10,322 nucleotides of DNA from the NCBI GenBank assembly GCA_014376655.1, contig JACMRC010000509.1, positions 1-10,322 on the forward strand, read 5' to 3'. The position numbers and the translations under genes are program-made. The notes under the pieces are model-generated. The model did not search any database. It was not told the DNA's origin and worked only from the letters and a program-made list of their open reading frames with translations. The stretch comes from Mucilaginibacter sp. GTDB lineage: Bacteria; Bacteroidota; Bacteroidia; Sphingobacteriales; Sphingobacteriaceae. Shown here piece by piece: positions 1 through 7,489 of this stretch (within the stretch, counting starts at the first letter, position 1; every line of letters begins with the position of its first letter).

Positions 1-2393
1 GCTGTTTTTAACGCCGTATCCGCCAAACCTTTACGCGCACCGTGGGTAGATATAAAGTACTCTAATACCGACAAACCTTCTTTAAAGTTTGAAAGAATAG
101 GGTTCTCAATAATTTCGCCACCTGAACCTGATTTCTGAGGCTTAGCCATCAAACCACGCATACCTGCAAGCTGACGGATCTGCTCCTTAGAACCACGCGC
201 TCCAGAATCCAACATCATGTAAACAGAGTTAAAGCCCTGGTTATCGTTGCTTAGGATGTCCATCACATTCGCGGTTAAGCGGTTGTTAATACGGGTCCAG
301 ATATCGATAATTTGGTTATAACGCTCGTTGTTGGTAATAAAGCCCATGTTGTAGTTACCCATTACCTCTTCTACTTGTTTAGAAGCTTGTGCAATTAAAG
401 TAACTTTTTCAGCGGGGATATTGATATCCTTTAAGTTAAATGATAAACCACCCTGGAACGCCATTCTGAAACCTAGTTCCTTAATATCATCAAGGAACGC
501 GGCGGCGCGGGCCATACCGGTAATTTTAACTACTTCACCAATAATATCACGTAATGATTTTTTGGTTAACAGTTCATTTATATAACCTACTTCGACAGGT
601 ACATGCTCATTGAACAATACACGGCCTACAGTAGTATCAATAATTTTGTTAACTATTATACCATCGCGCTCTTTAATGTTAGTTTTAACTTTAATAAATG
701 CATGCAAGTCAATTTTGCGCTCATTGTAAGCAATGATAACTTCTTCAGATGAGTAGAATGTTAAGCCTTCGCCATTTACAACACGATCTGCATCAGTTTT
801 ACGGCCTTTGGTTATGTAGTACAAACCAAGCACCATATCCTGCGATGGTACAGTAATAGGCGTACCGTTAGCAGGGTTTAATATATTGTGCGAAGCAAGC
901 ATTAATACCTGAGCTTCTAATATTGCGGCGTTACCAAGTGGTACGTGTACAGCCATCTGGTCACCGTCAAAATCCGCGTTAAAGGCGGTACAAGTTAACG
1001 GGTGTAGTTGGATAGCTTTACCTTCAACCAGTTTTGGCTGGAATGATTGTATACCTAACCTGTGTAGCGTAGGTGTACGGTTTAATAATACCGGGTGGCC
1101 TTTTAATACGTTTTCTAAGATATCCCAAACTAATGGGTCTTTACGATCAACTATTTTCTTGGCAGATTTTACTGTTTTAACCACACCACGCTCAATCATC
1201 TTGCGAATGATAAATGGTTTAAACAATTCGGCAGCCATATCTTTAGGTAAACCGCACTCATGTAATTTAAGGTTTGGCCCTACAACAATTACAGAACGGG
1301 CAGAGTAATCCACACGTTTACCTAATAAGTTTTGACGGAAACGGCCTTGTTTACCTTTCAGGATGTCTGAAAGTGATTTCAATGCACGGTTACCTTCAGT
1401 TTTTACCGCGTTAACTTTACGTGAGTTATCAAATAACGAATCTACAGCTTCCTGTAACATACGTTTTTCGTTACGTAAAATTACCTCTGGTGCTTTGATT
1501 TCGATCAAACGTTTTAAACGATTGTTACGGATAATTACACGACGGTAAAGATCATTTAAATCTGATGTAGCGAAACGGCCACCTTCAAGTGGTACTAACG
1601 GGCGCAATTCTGGCGGGATAACCGGAACGATCTTAACGATCATCCACTCAGGGTTATTCTCGATACGTGTTTTTGCACCACGGAAAGCCTCAACCACTTG
1701 TAAACGTTTTAAAGCTTCGTTTTTACGTTGTTGTGAAGTTTCTGTAGCTGCCTGGTGGCGTAAGCTAAATGATAATTCATCAAGATCAATACGTTTTAAT
1801 AATTCTTCCAAAGCTTCTGCACCCATTTTGGCTACAAATTTTTGTGGATCCTTATCGTCAAGGTATTGATTCTCTTTTGGAAGGGTATCTAATATATCCA
1901 GGTATTCTTCTTCGGTTAAGAAATCCATTTTGTTGATTCCGTCACTTTCTTTAATACCAGCCTGGATAACTACATATCTTTCATAATATATGATCAGATC
2001 AAGTCTTTTTGTTGGTAAGCCCAATAAGTAACCAATTTTGTTTGGTAACGAACGGAAATACCAGATGTGAGCAACAGGCACCACCAAATTGATGTGTCCC
2101 ATACGCTCACGACGTACTTTCTTTTCGGTTACTTCAACACCGCAACGATCACAAACTATACCCTTGTAACGGATACGTTTGTATTTACCGCAATGGCACT
2201 CGTAATCTTTAACCGGACCAAAAATACGCTCGCAAAATAAACCATCACGCTCAGGCTTATAAGTCCTGTAGTTAATGGTCTCGGGTTTTAAAACTTCACC
2301 ACTTGAGCGCTCCAAAATCGCCTCGGGCGAAGCTAAGCTGATGGTGATAGTAGTAAAATTACTTTTGATTTTATTATCCTTTTTGTAAGACAT
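1..2393 (-). CDS. rpoC: RNA polymerase subunit beta' (RpoC), N-terminal 797 residues, cut by window edge
   Basis: This gene encodes the beta' subunit of DNA-directed RNA polymerase, which carries the catalytic magnesium site and much of the DNA clamp. The start is ATG at 2393-2391, giving MSYKKDNKIKSNF. The N-terminal zinc-binding cysteines are C66, C68, C81 and C84. The catalytic motif NADFDGDQMAVH is intact, with the metal-binding aspartates at D474, D476 and D478. The clamp and lid segment GRFRQNLLGKRVDYSARSV is also present. The frame is open to the window edge, where it ends in STHGARKGLADTALKT, the start of the bridge helix. The trigger loop and C-terminal half are therefore outside the window. 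It lies 102 nt downstream of rpoB and is presumably cotranscribed with it. No frameshift or missing key residue was seen, and the identification is secure. Confidence 0.98.
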   Translation of the reverse strand, partial: MSYKKDNKIKSNFTTITISLASPEAILERSSGEVLKPETINYRTYKPERDGLFCERIFGPVKDYECHCGKYKRIRYKGIVCDRCGVEVTEKKVRRERMGHINLVVPVAHIWYFRSLPNKIGYLLGLPTKRLDLIIYYERYVVIQAGIKESDGINKMDFLTEEEYLDILDTLPKENQYLDDKDPQKFVAKMGAEALEELLKRIDLDELSFSLRHQAATETSQQRKNEALKRLQVVEAFRGAKTRIENNPEWMIVKIVPVIPPELRPLVPLEGGRFATSDLNDLYRRVIIRNNRLKRLIEIKAPEVILRNEKRMLQEAVDSLFDNSRKVNAVKTEGNRALKSLSDILKGKQGRFRQNLLGKRVDYSARSVIVVGPNLKLHECGLPKDMAAELFKPFIIRKMIERGVVKTVKSAKKIVDRKDPLVWDILENVLKGHPVLLNRTPTLHRLGIQSFQPKLVEGKAIQLHPLTCTAFNADFDGDQMAVHVPLGNAAILEAQVLMLASHNILNPANGTPITVPSQDMVLGLYYITKGRKTDADRVVNGEGLTFYSSEEVIIAYNERKIDLHAFIKVKTNIKERDGIIVNKIIDTTVGRVLFNEHVPVEVGYINELLTKKSLRDIIGEVVKITGMARAAAFLDDIKELGFRMAFQGGLSFNLKDINIPAEKVTLIAQASKQVEEVMGNYNMGFITNNERYNQIIDIWTRINNRLTANVMDILSNDNQGFNSVYMMLDSGARGSKEQIRQLAGMRGLMAKPQKSGSGGEIIENPILSNFKEGLSVLEYFISTHGARKGLADTALKT

Positions 2394-2396
2394 AGT

Positions 2397-2401
2397 CTCC
2401 T
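2397..2401 (-). promoter_or_regulatory. Shine-Dalgarno-like AGGAG before rpoC
   Basis: The mRNA reads AAAAAAAAGGAGACT directly before the rpoC ATG. This is the only purine-rich GGAG motif near any start codon in the window. The spacing of 3 nt from GGAG to ATG is shorter than usual for a working Shine-Dalgarno site. The eight-A run just upstream fits the A-rich initiation regions known in Bacteroidetes. Either element, or both, may set initiation here. Confidence 0.45.
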
Positions 2402-2424
2402 TTTTTTTAATTATTGAAGGAATA

Positions 2425-2497
2425 AATTATTGAATTATTGATTTTAAATAAGTGAGTGAATTAATCAATAATTCACTCACTCAATAATTCAATAATT
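2425..2497. repeat. 73-nt nested palindrome in the rpoB-rpoC spacer
   Basis: The outer arms AATTATTGAATTATTG (2425-2440) and CAATAATTCAATAATT (2482-2497) are perfect 16-nt reverse complements. The inner arms AGTGAGTGAATTA (2451-2463) and TAATTCACTCACT (2469-2481) are perfect 13-nt reverse complements around the 5-nt loop ATCAA. A 10-nt one-sided bulge (2441-2450) separates the two stems. Transcribed in the rpoB to rpoC direction, this would fold into one long AU-rich hairpin that begins inside the rpoB stop codon and ends about 30 nt before the rpoC start. The arms are themselves built from repeated units (GAATTATT, GTGA). It could be a dispersed palindromic repeat, an mRNA processing site or a weak attenuator. 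No T-run follows the stem directly, so a classical terminator is unlikely. Confidence 0.85.
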
Positions 2498-5400
2498 ACT
2501 CTAACGTGATATCTAAACCTAAACCTCTTAATTCATGAACCAATACGTTGAATGATTCCGGAACAGAAGGTGTTGGCAAGTTTTCACCTTTAACAATAGC
2601 CTCGTAAGTTTTGGCACGGCCAACAACATCATCCGATTTAACGGTTAATATTTCCTGCAGGATGTTTGATGCACCAAATGCTTCCAGTGCCCAAACCTCC
2701 ATCTCACCAAAACGCTGACCACCAAACTGAGCTTTACCACCCAATGGCTGTTGTGTAATTAATGAGTATGGACCGATAGAACGCGCGTGCATCTTATCGT
2801 CAACCATGTGGCCCAGTTTCAACATGTAGATAATACCTACAGTAGTTTGCTGATCAAACCTATCGCCTGTTAAACCATTGTATAAGTAAGTACGGCCTGA
2901 TTCAGGGATACCGGCTTTTTTAACCCACTCCTCAACTTCTTCATGGCTTGCACCATCAAAAATTGGGGTTGCGAATTTAATGCCCAGCTCTTTACCGGCC
3001 CAGCCTAATACAGTTTCATAGATCTGGCCCAAGTTCATACGTGAAGGTACACCCAGTGGGTTCAACACAATATCAACCGGTGTTCCGTCTTCTAAGAAAG
3101 GCATATCCTCGTCACGTACAATACGCGCAACAATACCTTTATTACCGTGACGGCCCGCCATTTTATCACCCACTTTAAGCTTACGCTTTTTAGCGATGTA
3201 AACTTTAGCCATTTGTACGATACCAGATGGCAGCTCGTCACCTACACTGATTGCGAATTTATCGCGACGGTAAGCACCCAGTTCTTCATTAACTTTAATG
3301 TTATAGTTATGAAGTAATAATTTTATCTGGTCATTTTTTTCATCATCAGTTGTCCATTTTGTTGGGTTGATGTTTTCAAAAGGTAACTCAGTTAAGATTT
3401 TTTGAGTGAATTTAACGCCTTTAGGCACCAATAACTCTTTGTAAACATTGCTAACACCTTGTGATGTTTTACCGTTAACTATCTCAAATAACTTCTCAAT
3501 TAAAGTGTTTTTAAGATCTTTTACAGCTTTGTCATGTTTAGTATCAAGCTTTTCAATCTGTGCCTTTTCTTCTGCCTTAGTAGTTTTCTTAGCACGGCTG
3601 AATAATTTGGTATCAATTACAACACCCGCGATAGACGGCGGAGTTTTTAATGACGCATCTTTAACGTCACCTGCTTTATCACCAAATATGGCACGTAATA
3701 ATTTTTCTTCCGGTGAAGGATCTGATTCACCTTTTGGAGTGATTTTACCTATCAGGATATCGCCTTCTTTAACCTCGGCACCAACACGGATTATACCGTC
3801 TTCGTCAAGATCTTTAGTAGCTTCTTCTGATACGTTAGGGATATCCGGTGTCAATTCCTCTTCGCCACGTTTGGTATCACGTACTTCTAACTCAAACTCT
3901 TCAACGTGAAGAGAAGTAAAGATATCCTGTGATACTACACGCTCAGAGATAACAATCGCATCCTCAAAGTTATAACCTTGCCAAGGCATGAATGCCACTT
4001 TAAGGTTACGGCCCAGGGCTAACTCGCCATCTTGTGTTGCATAACCTTCGCAAAGCACTTGTCCTTTTTCAACTCTTTCGCCTTTTTTAACAATTGGCTT
4101 TAAGTTGATAGTGGTGCTTTGGTTGGTTTTCTTAAACTTAGTTAAGATATAGCTTCTTGAATCGCCTTCGAAAGAAACCAAACGGTCCATCTCGTTACGA
4201 TCATATTTAATTACTATCTGGTTTGCATCAACATACTCAACAATACCATCGCCTTCGGCGTTGATAAGGGTACGCGAATCTTTTGCCACACGGCCTTCTA
4301 ACCCGGTACCAACAATTGGAGCCTCAGGGCGCAATAAAGGCACTGCCTGGCGCTGCATGTTTGATCCCATCAAGGCACGGTTAGCATCATCATGCTCTAA
4401 GAACGGAATTAATGAAGCCGCGATAGATGTGATCTGATTTGGAGCAATGTCCATCAAATCCAGTTTTTCCGGATCAATGATCGGGAAGTCACCTTCAAAA
4501 CGGGCTTTAACTTTAGGTAATGCAAACACACCCTTATCATCATAATGGGCATTTGCCTGGCCTATTGTTTTACCATCTTCATCCTCGGCTGATAAATAGA
4601 TAACATCTTCTTTAACTTGTACGATACCATCAACCACACGTTTGTACGGGGTTTCAATAAAGCCTAAGTTATTGATCTTAGCGTGTACGCAAAGCGATGA
4701 TATCAAACCAATGTTAGGTCCTTCAGGAGTTTCGATGGTACACAACCTACCGTAGTGGGTGTAGTGAACGTCACGAACCTCGAAACCTGCACGCTCACGC
4801 GACAGACCACCGGGGCCTAAGGCTGACAGACGACGCTTGTGCGTAATCTCTGCCAGTGGATTGGTTTGATCCATAAATTGTGACAACTGGTTTGTTCCGA
4901 AGAACGAGTTGATCACAGATGATAATGTACGTGCGTTAATCAGGTCGGTAGGTGTAAATACCTCGTTGTCACGGATATTCATACGCTCACGAATGGTACG
5001 GGCCATACGTGCTAAACCAACACCGAATTGAGCATATAACTGCTCGCCCACGGTACGAACACGACGGTTTGACAAGTGATCAATATCATCCACCTCGGCT
5101 TTTGAGTTGATTAATTTGATCAAATATTTAACTATCGCAATGATATCTTGTTTAGTTAATACCTTAGTTTCTTCTGATGTGCTCAGTTTCAACTTACGGT
5201 TAATGCGGTATCTACCCACATCACCCAAGTCATAACGTTTATCAGAGAAGAACAAACGATCTATGATACCACGAGCAGTTTCCTCATCAGGTGGTTCGGC
5301 GTTACGTAATTGACGGTAGATATGCTCAACCGCTTCTTTCTCAGAGTTTGAAGTATCCTTTTGTAAGGTATTGTATATAATAGTGTAATCACCACTGGTA

Positions 5401-6299
5401 GCAGCATCTTCTTTGTTTAAGATGATGGTTTTAACACCTGCATCAATGATCATATCAATATGGTCATCTTCTAACACGGTTTCGCGCTCCAGGATAATTT
5501 CGTTACGGTCGATAGAAACAACTTCACCGGTATCTTCATCCACAAAGTCTTCAACCCATTTCTTTAAAACCCTTGCAGCCAGTTTACGGCCGATGAATTT
5601 TTTAAGACCTGACTTGCTAACTTTAACTTCATCAGCTAATTCAAATAACTCTAAGATGTCTTTATCAGAGTCATAACCAATAGCACGAAGCAAGGTAGTT
5701 ACCGGGAATTTCTTTTTACGGTCAATGTAAGCATACATCACGTTGTTAACGTCTGTAGCAAACTCAATCCATGAACCTTTGAACGGGATAACACGGGCCG
5801 AGTACAATTTTGTACCGTTAGTGTGACGGCTTTGGCCGAAGAATACGCCTGGTGAACGGTGTAGTTGTGATACAATTACACGTTCTGCACCATTAATAAC
5901 AAAAGTACCTTTAGGTGTCATATAAGGGATGGTACCCAAATAAACATCCTGTACAATTGTTTCAAAATCTTCGTGCTCTGCATCATTACATGATAAGCGA
6001 AGTTTTGCTTTAAGTGGTACGCTGTAGGTTAATCCGCGCTCAATACACTCGCGTATATCGTAACGTGGCGGATCAATAAAATAATCAAGAAACTCCAGGA
6101 CGAAGATGTTTCTTGAATCTGAAATAGGAAAGTTCTCTGCAAACACTTTAAACAAGCCTTCTTTATGACGGTTGTCTGAAGTTGTTTCTAATTGAAAAAA
6201 TTCCTGGAAAGATTGCAACTGCACATCCAGAAAATCGGGGTAATCAAGTACCTTTCTGCTGGTTGCAAAGTTTACTCTTTGTGCTTTTTTGTTTGCCAA
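2496..6299 (-). CDS. rpoB: RNA polymerase subunit beta (RpoB), 1267 residues, TTG start
   Basis: This gene encodes the beta subunit of RNA polymerase, which forms the catalytic cleft with beta' and is the target of rifampicin. The rifampicin cluster I region (NQLSQFMDQTNPLAEITHK and following) is intact. D477, H487 and S492 correspond to E. coli D516, H526 and S531, so no common resistance substitution is present there. The motif GDKMAGRHGNKG around K1046-K1054 and the C-terminal segment from DDKMHARSIGPYSL onward are conserved. A lysine- and glutamate-rich stretch at about residues 903-955 looks like a helical lineage-specific insertion. The start codon is TTG at 6299-6297. An in-frame TAA at 6308-6306 rules out extension, and the first in-frame ATG is only at residue 127. 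The N-terminus (RVNFATSRKVLDYPDFLDVQ) is family-typical, which supports TTG. It lies 221 nt after rplL and 102 nt before rpoC. Confidence 0.98.
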   Translation of the reverse strand: MANKKAQRVNFATSRKVLDYPDFLDVQLQSFQEFFQLETTSDNRHKEGLFKVFAENFPISDSRNIFVLEFLDYFIDPPRYDIRECIERGLTYSVPLKAKLRLSCNDAEHEDFETIVQDVYLGTIPYMTPKGTFVINGAERVIVSQLHRSPGVFFGQSRHTNGTKLYSARVIPFKGSWIEFATDVNNVMYAYIDRKKKFPVTTLLRAIGYDSDKDILELFELADEVKVSKSGLKKFIGRKLAARVLKKWVEDFVDEDTGEVVSIDRNEIILERETVLEDDHIDMIIDAGVKTIILNKEDAATSGDYTIIYNTLQKDTSNSEKEAVEHIYRQLRNAEPPDEETARGIIDRLFFSDKRYDLGDVGRYRINRKLKLSTSEETKVLTKQDIIAIVKYLIKLINSKAEVDDIDHLSNRRVRTVGEQLYAQFGVGLARMARTIRERMNIRDNEVFTPTDLINARTLSSVINSFFGTNQLSQFMDQTNPLAEITHKRRLSALGPGGLSRERAGFEVRDVHYTHYGRLCTIETPEGPNIGLISSLCVHAKINNLGFIETPYKRVVDGIVQVKEDVIYLSAEDEDGKTIGQANAHYDDKGVFALPKVKARFEGDFPIIDPEKLDLMDIAPNQITSIAASLIPFLEHDDANRALMGSNMQRQAVPLLRPEAPIVGTGLEGRVAKDSRTLINAEGDGIVEYVDANQIVIKYDRNEMDRLVSFEGDSRSYILTKFKKTNQSTTINLKPIVKKGERVEKGQVLCEGYATQDGELALGRNLKVAFMPWQGYNFEDAIVISERVVSQDIFTSLHVEEFELEVRDTKRGEEELTPDIPNVSEEATKDLDEDGIIRVGAEVKEGDILIGKITPKGESDPSPEEKLLRAIFGDKAGDVKDASLKTPPSIAGVVIDTKLFSRAKKTTKAEEKAQIEKLDTKHDKAVKDLKNTLIEKLFEIVNGKTSQGVSNVYKELLVPKGVKFTQKILTELPFENINPTKWTTDDEKNDQIKLLLHNYNIKVNEELGAYRRDKFAISVGDELPSGIVQMAKVYIAKKRKLKVGDKMAGRHGNKGIVARIVRDEDMPFLEDGTPVDIVLNPLGVPSRMNLGQIYETVLGWAGKELGIKFATPIFDGASHEEVEEWVKKAGIPESGRTYLYNGLTGDRFDQQTTVGIIYMLKLGHMVDDKMHARSIGPYSLITQQPLGGKAQFGGQRFGEMEVWALEAFGASNILQEILTVKSDDVVGRAKTYEAIVKGENLPTPSVPESFNVLVHELRGLGLDITLE

Positions 6300-6342
6300 G
6301 GTGTTTTAATTTTAGTTTATTAACTGTTGGACGTGAGTAATC

Positions 6343-6429
6343 AGATGTGAGATACGAGATAAATTTTTAACATCTAATGCCTGATATTCGCCAATTTGTA
6401 AACAGCTGAAGATCTCGTTTCTCAAATCT
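6343..6429. repeat. Imperfect 18-nt inverted repeat in the rpoB leader
   Basis: AGATGTGAGATACGAGAT (6343-6360) and ATCTCGTTTCTCAAATCT (6412-6429) are reverse complements at 16 of 18 positions, around a 51-nt centre. The arms have a GAGAT/ATCTC low-complexity character. I associate this with degenerate intergenic repeats in Sphingobacteriaceae, but that is recollection and was not checked. In the rpoB transcript the arms could pair to form a long stem ending about 44 nt before the TTG start. No open reading frame is seen in the centre. Confidence 0.65.
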
Positions 6430-6452
6430 ACTGTCCCAAATCTATTATCAAA
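6423..6452 (-). promoter_or_regulatory. Candidate Bacteroidetes-type promoter upstream of rpoB
   Basis: On the minus strand, TAGATTTG at 6430-6423 matches the Bacteroidetes sigma-A -7 consensus TAnnTTTG. It is preceded by TTTG at 6452-6449 with an 18-nt spacer, close to the -33 element of that promoter class. A second TAGATTTG lies at 6444-6437. The site sits downstream of the rplL-rpoB hairpin, so it could give rpoBC its own transcription. The caution is that the first copy overlaps the right arm of an inverted repeat made of similar words, so the match may be a by-product of repeat composition. Confidence 0.35.
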
Positions 6453-6469
6453 CCTTTATAAACAGCAAT

Positions 6470-6497
6470 AGACCCCGACCAAAAATGGCCGGAGTCT
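6470..6497 (-). terminator. Stem-loop between rplL and rpoB, candidate attenuator or processing site
   Basis: The RNA would form a 12-bp stem, AGACTCCGGCCA paired with TGGTCGGGGTCT, closed by a UUUU loop and with two G-U pairs. Flanking AGCA/TGCT segments (6500-6503 and 6464-6467) can add 4 bp after a 2x2 internal loop. The stem begins 23 nt after the rplL stop codon. No T-run follows (GTTTATAAAGG comes next), so full termination is doubtful. In E. coli the equivalent spacer holds both a partial terminator and an RNase III site, which lower rpoBC expression relative to L7/L12. A similar role here is an inference from position and structure. Confidence 0.7.
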
Positions 6498-6520
6498 GAT
6501 GCTATAAGTATTGTGGTTAA

Positions 6521-6907
6521 TTATTTAACCTCAACTACCGCTCCGGCTTCTTCTAATTGAGATTTCAAAGATTGAGCTTCTTCTTTAGTTACACCAGTTT
6601 TAACTTCTTTAGGTGCACCGTCAACAAGATCTTTTGCTTCTTTCAAACCTAAACCGGTTAAGTCTTTTACTAATTTAACAACAGCTAATTTTGAGCCACC
6701 TGCTTCTTTCAGGATAACATCAAATGCTGTTTGCTCAGCTGCAGCAGCAGGAGCGTCATCGCCACCACCAGCAGCAGGACCTGCAACAGCAACAGCTGCA
6801 GCAGCCGGCTCAATACCGTACTCGTCTTTTAAGATCTGAGCTAATTCGTTTACTTCTTTTACTGTCAAGTTTACCAACTGTTCAGCAAATGCTTTTAAAT
6901 CCGCCAT
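6521..6907 (-). CDS. rplL: Large ribosomal subunit protein bL12 (L7/L12)
   Basis: L7/L12 is the multicopy stalk protein of the 50S subunit that recruits and stimulates the GTPase translation factors. The 128-residue length is typical. The N-terminal dimerisation helices span about residues 1-32. The Ala/Gly/Pro-rich hinge spans about 34-58 and includes a short GGGDD stretch. The globular C-terminal factor-binding domain runs from about 60 to 128, with the conserved segment KLAVVKLVKDLTGLGLKEAK and the ending EEAGAVVEVK. The start is ATG after an A/T-rich leader with no Shine-Dalgarno motif. It follows rplJ by 61 nt, longer than most gaps in this cluster. That gap could allow separate initiation, since several L12 copies are needed per L10. 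Confidence 0.98.
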   Translation of the reverse strand: MADLKAFAEQLVNLTVKEVNELAQILKDEYGIEPAAAAVAVAGPAAGGGDDAPAAAAEQTAFDVILKEAGGSKLAVVKLVKDLTGLGLKEAKDLVDGAPKEVKTGVTKEEAQSLKSQLEEAGAVVEVK

Positions 6908-6968
6908 TATATTATGTTTTTTACTTTAATGCTTTGTTTTTTAATAATCAAACTTTTAGGTGTTTGAA

Positions 6969-7487
6969 TTAACCTCTTTCTTGTAATGTTTTTACTAATC
7001 CTGCCAATGTGTTTCCGCCTGATTGCAGTGCAGAAATAACATTTTTCGCTGGTGATTGCAATAATCCGATGATCTCGCCAATTAATTGTTCTTTCGATTT
7101 CAATTTGATTAAAGTATCTAATTGATTATCGCCAATAAATATTGCCGAATCAATGTAAGCTGCTTTTAAAACTGGTTTGTCACCTTGTTTTCTCAATTTC
7201 TTGATCAGCTTTGCCGGGGCAGTTGCTGATTTTGAGAAAAGGATAGATGATGAACCTTTTAATACATCGTACATTGCTGTGTAATCACCACCGGCAGCTT
7301 CCATAGCTTTTTTAATCAAGCTATTTTTTGCTACCTTCATCGTAATGTCGCTTTCGAAACATTGACGACGAATATTGTTGATTTTTGCAACCGTTAAATC
7401 TGAAGTATCGGTGATATAAAAATTACCGAACTCCTTCATTTGTTCAGAGAGGGCAAGAACAAGGTCGTGTTTTTCTTCTTTATTCAT
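6969..7487 (-). CDS. rplJ: Large ribosomal subunit protein uL10
   Basis: L10 anchors the L7/L12 dimers to 23S rRNA at the base of the stalk. The 172-residue protein begins MNKEEKHDLVLALSEQ. It has the expected N-terminal rRNA-binding domain with TVAKINNIRRQCFE and VAKNSLIKKAMEAAGG, and a C-terminal helix (about 140-172) that is the L12-binding site in the family. The ATG start lies only 2 nt after the rplA stop codon, so the two genes are probably translationally coupled. In E. coli, L10 bound to L12 represses its own synthesis through a structured leader between rplA and rplJ. No room for such a leader exists here. Confidence 0.97.
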   Translation of the reverse strand: MNKEEKHDLVLALSEQMKEFGNFYITDTSDLTVAKINNIRRQCFESDITMKVAKNSLIKKAMEAAGGDYTAMYDVLKGSSSILFSKSATAPAKLIKKLRKQGDKPVLKAAYIDSAIFIGDNQLDTLIKLKSKEQLIGEIIGLLQSPAKNVISALQSGGNTLAGLVKTLQERG

Positions 7488-7489
7488 GA

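Noticed and set aside
3448..3909. 153-codon plus-strand open frame inside rpoB
   Set aside because: It lies fully antisense to a conserved part of rpoB, is rich in Ser and Leu, and has no recognisable domain or leader.
4800..4900. Possible rifampicin resistance substitutions in rpoB cluster I
   Set aside because: The residues equivalent to E. coli D516, H526, R529 and S531 are all the sensitive type (D477, H487, R490, S492).
6908..6968. Short hairpin TCAAAC/GTTTGA in the rplJ-rplL spacer as a regulatory element
   Set aside because: The stem is only 6 bp of mostly A-T pairs with an 8-nt loop, which is expected by chance in such AT-rich sequence.
6724..6972. Plus-strand open frame rich in Gln and Leu opposite rplL
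   Set aside because: It is antisense to the Ala-rich hinge of rplL, where GCT/GCA repeats read as CAG/CAA-type codons on the other strand. The composition explains the frame and no family features are seen.
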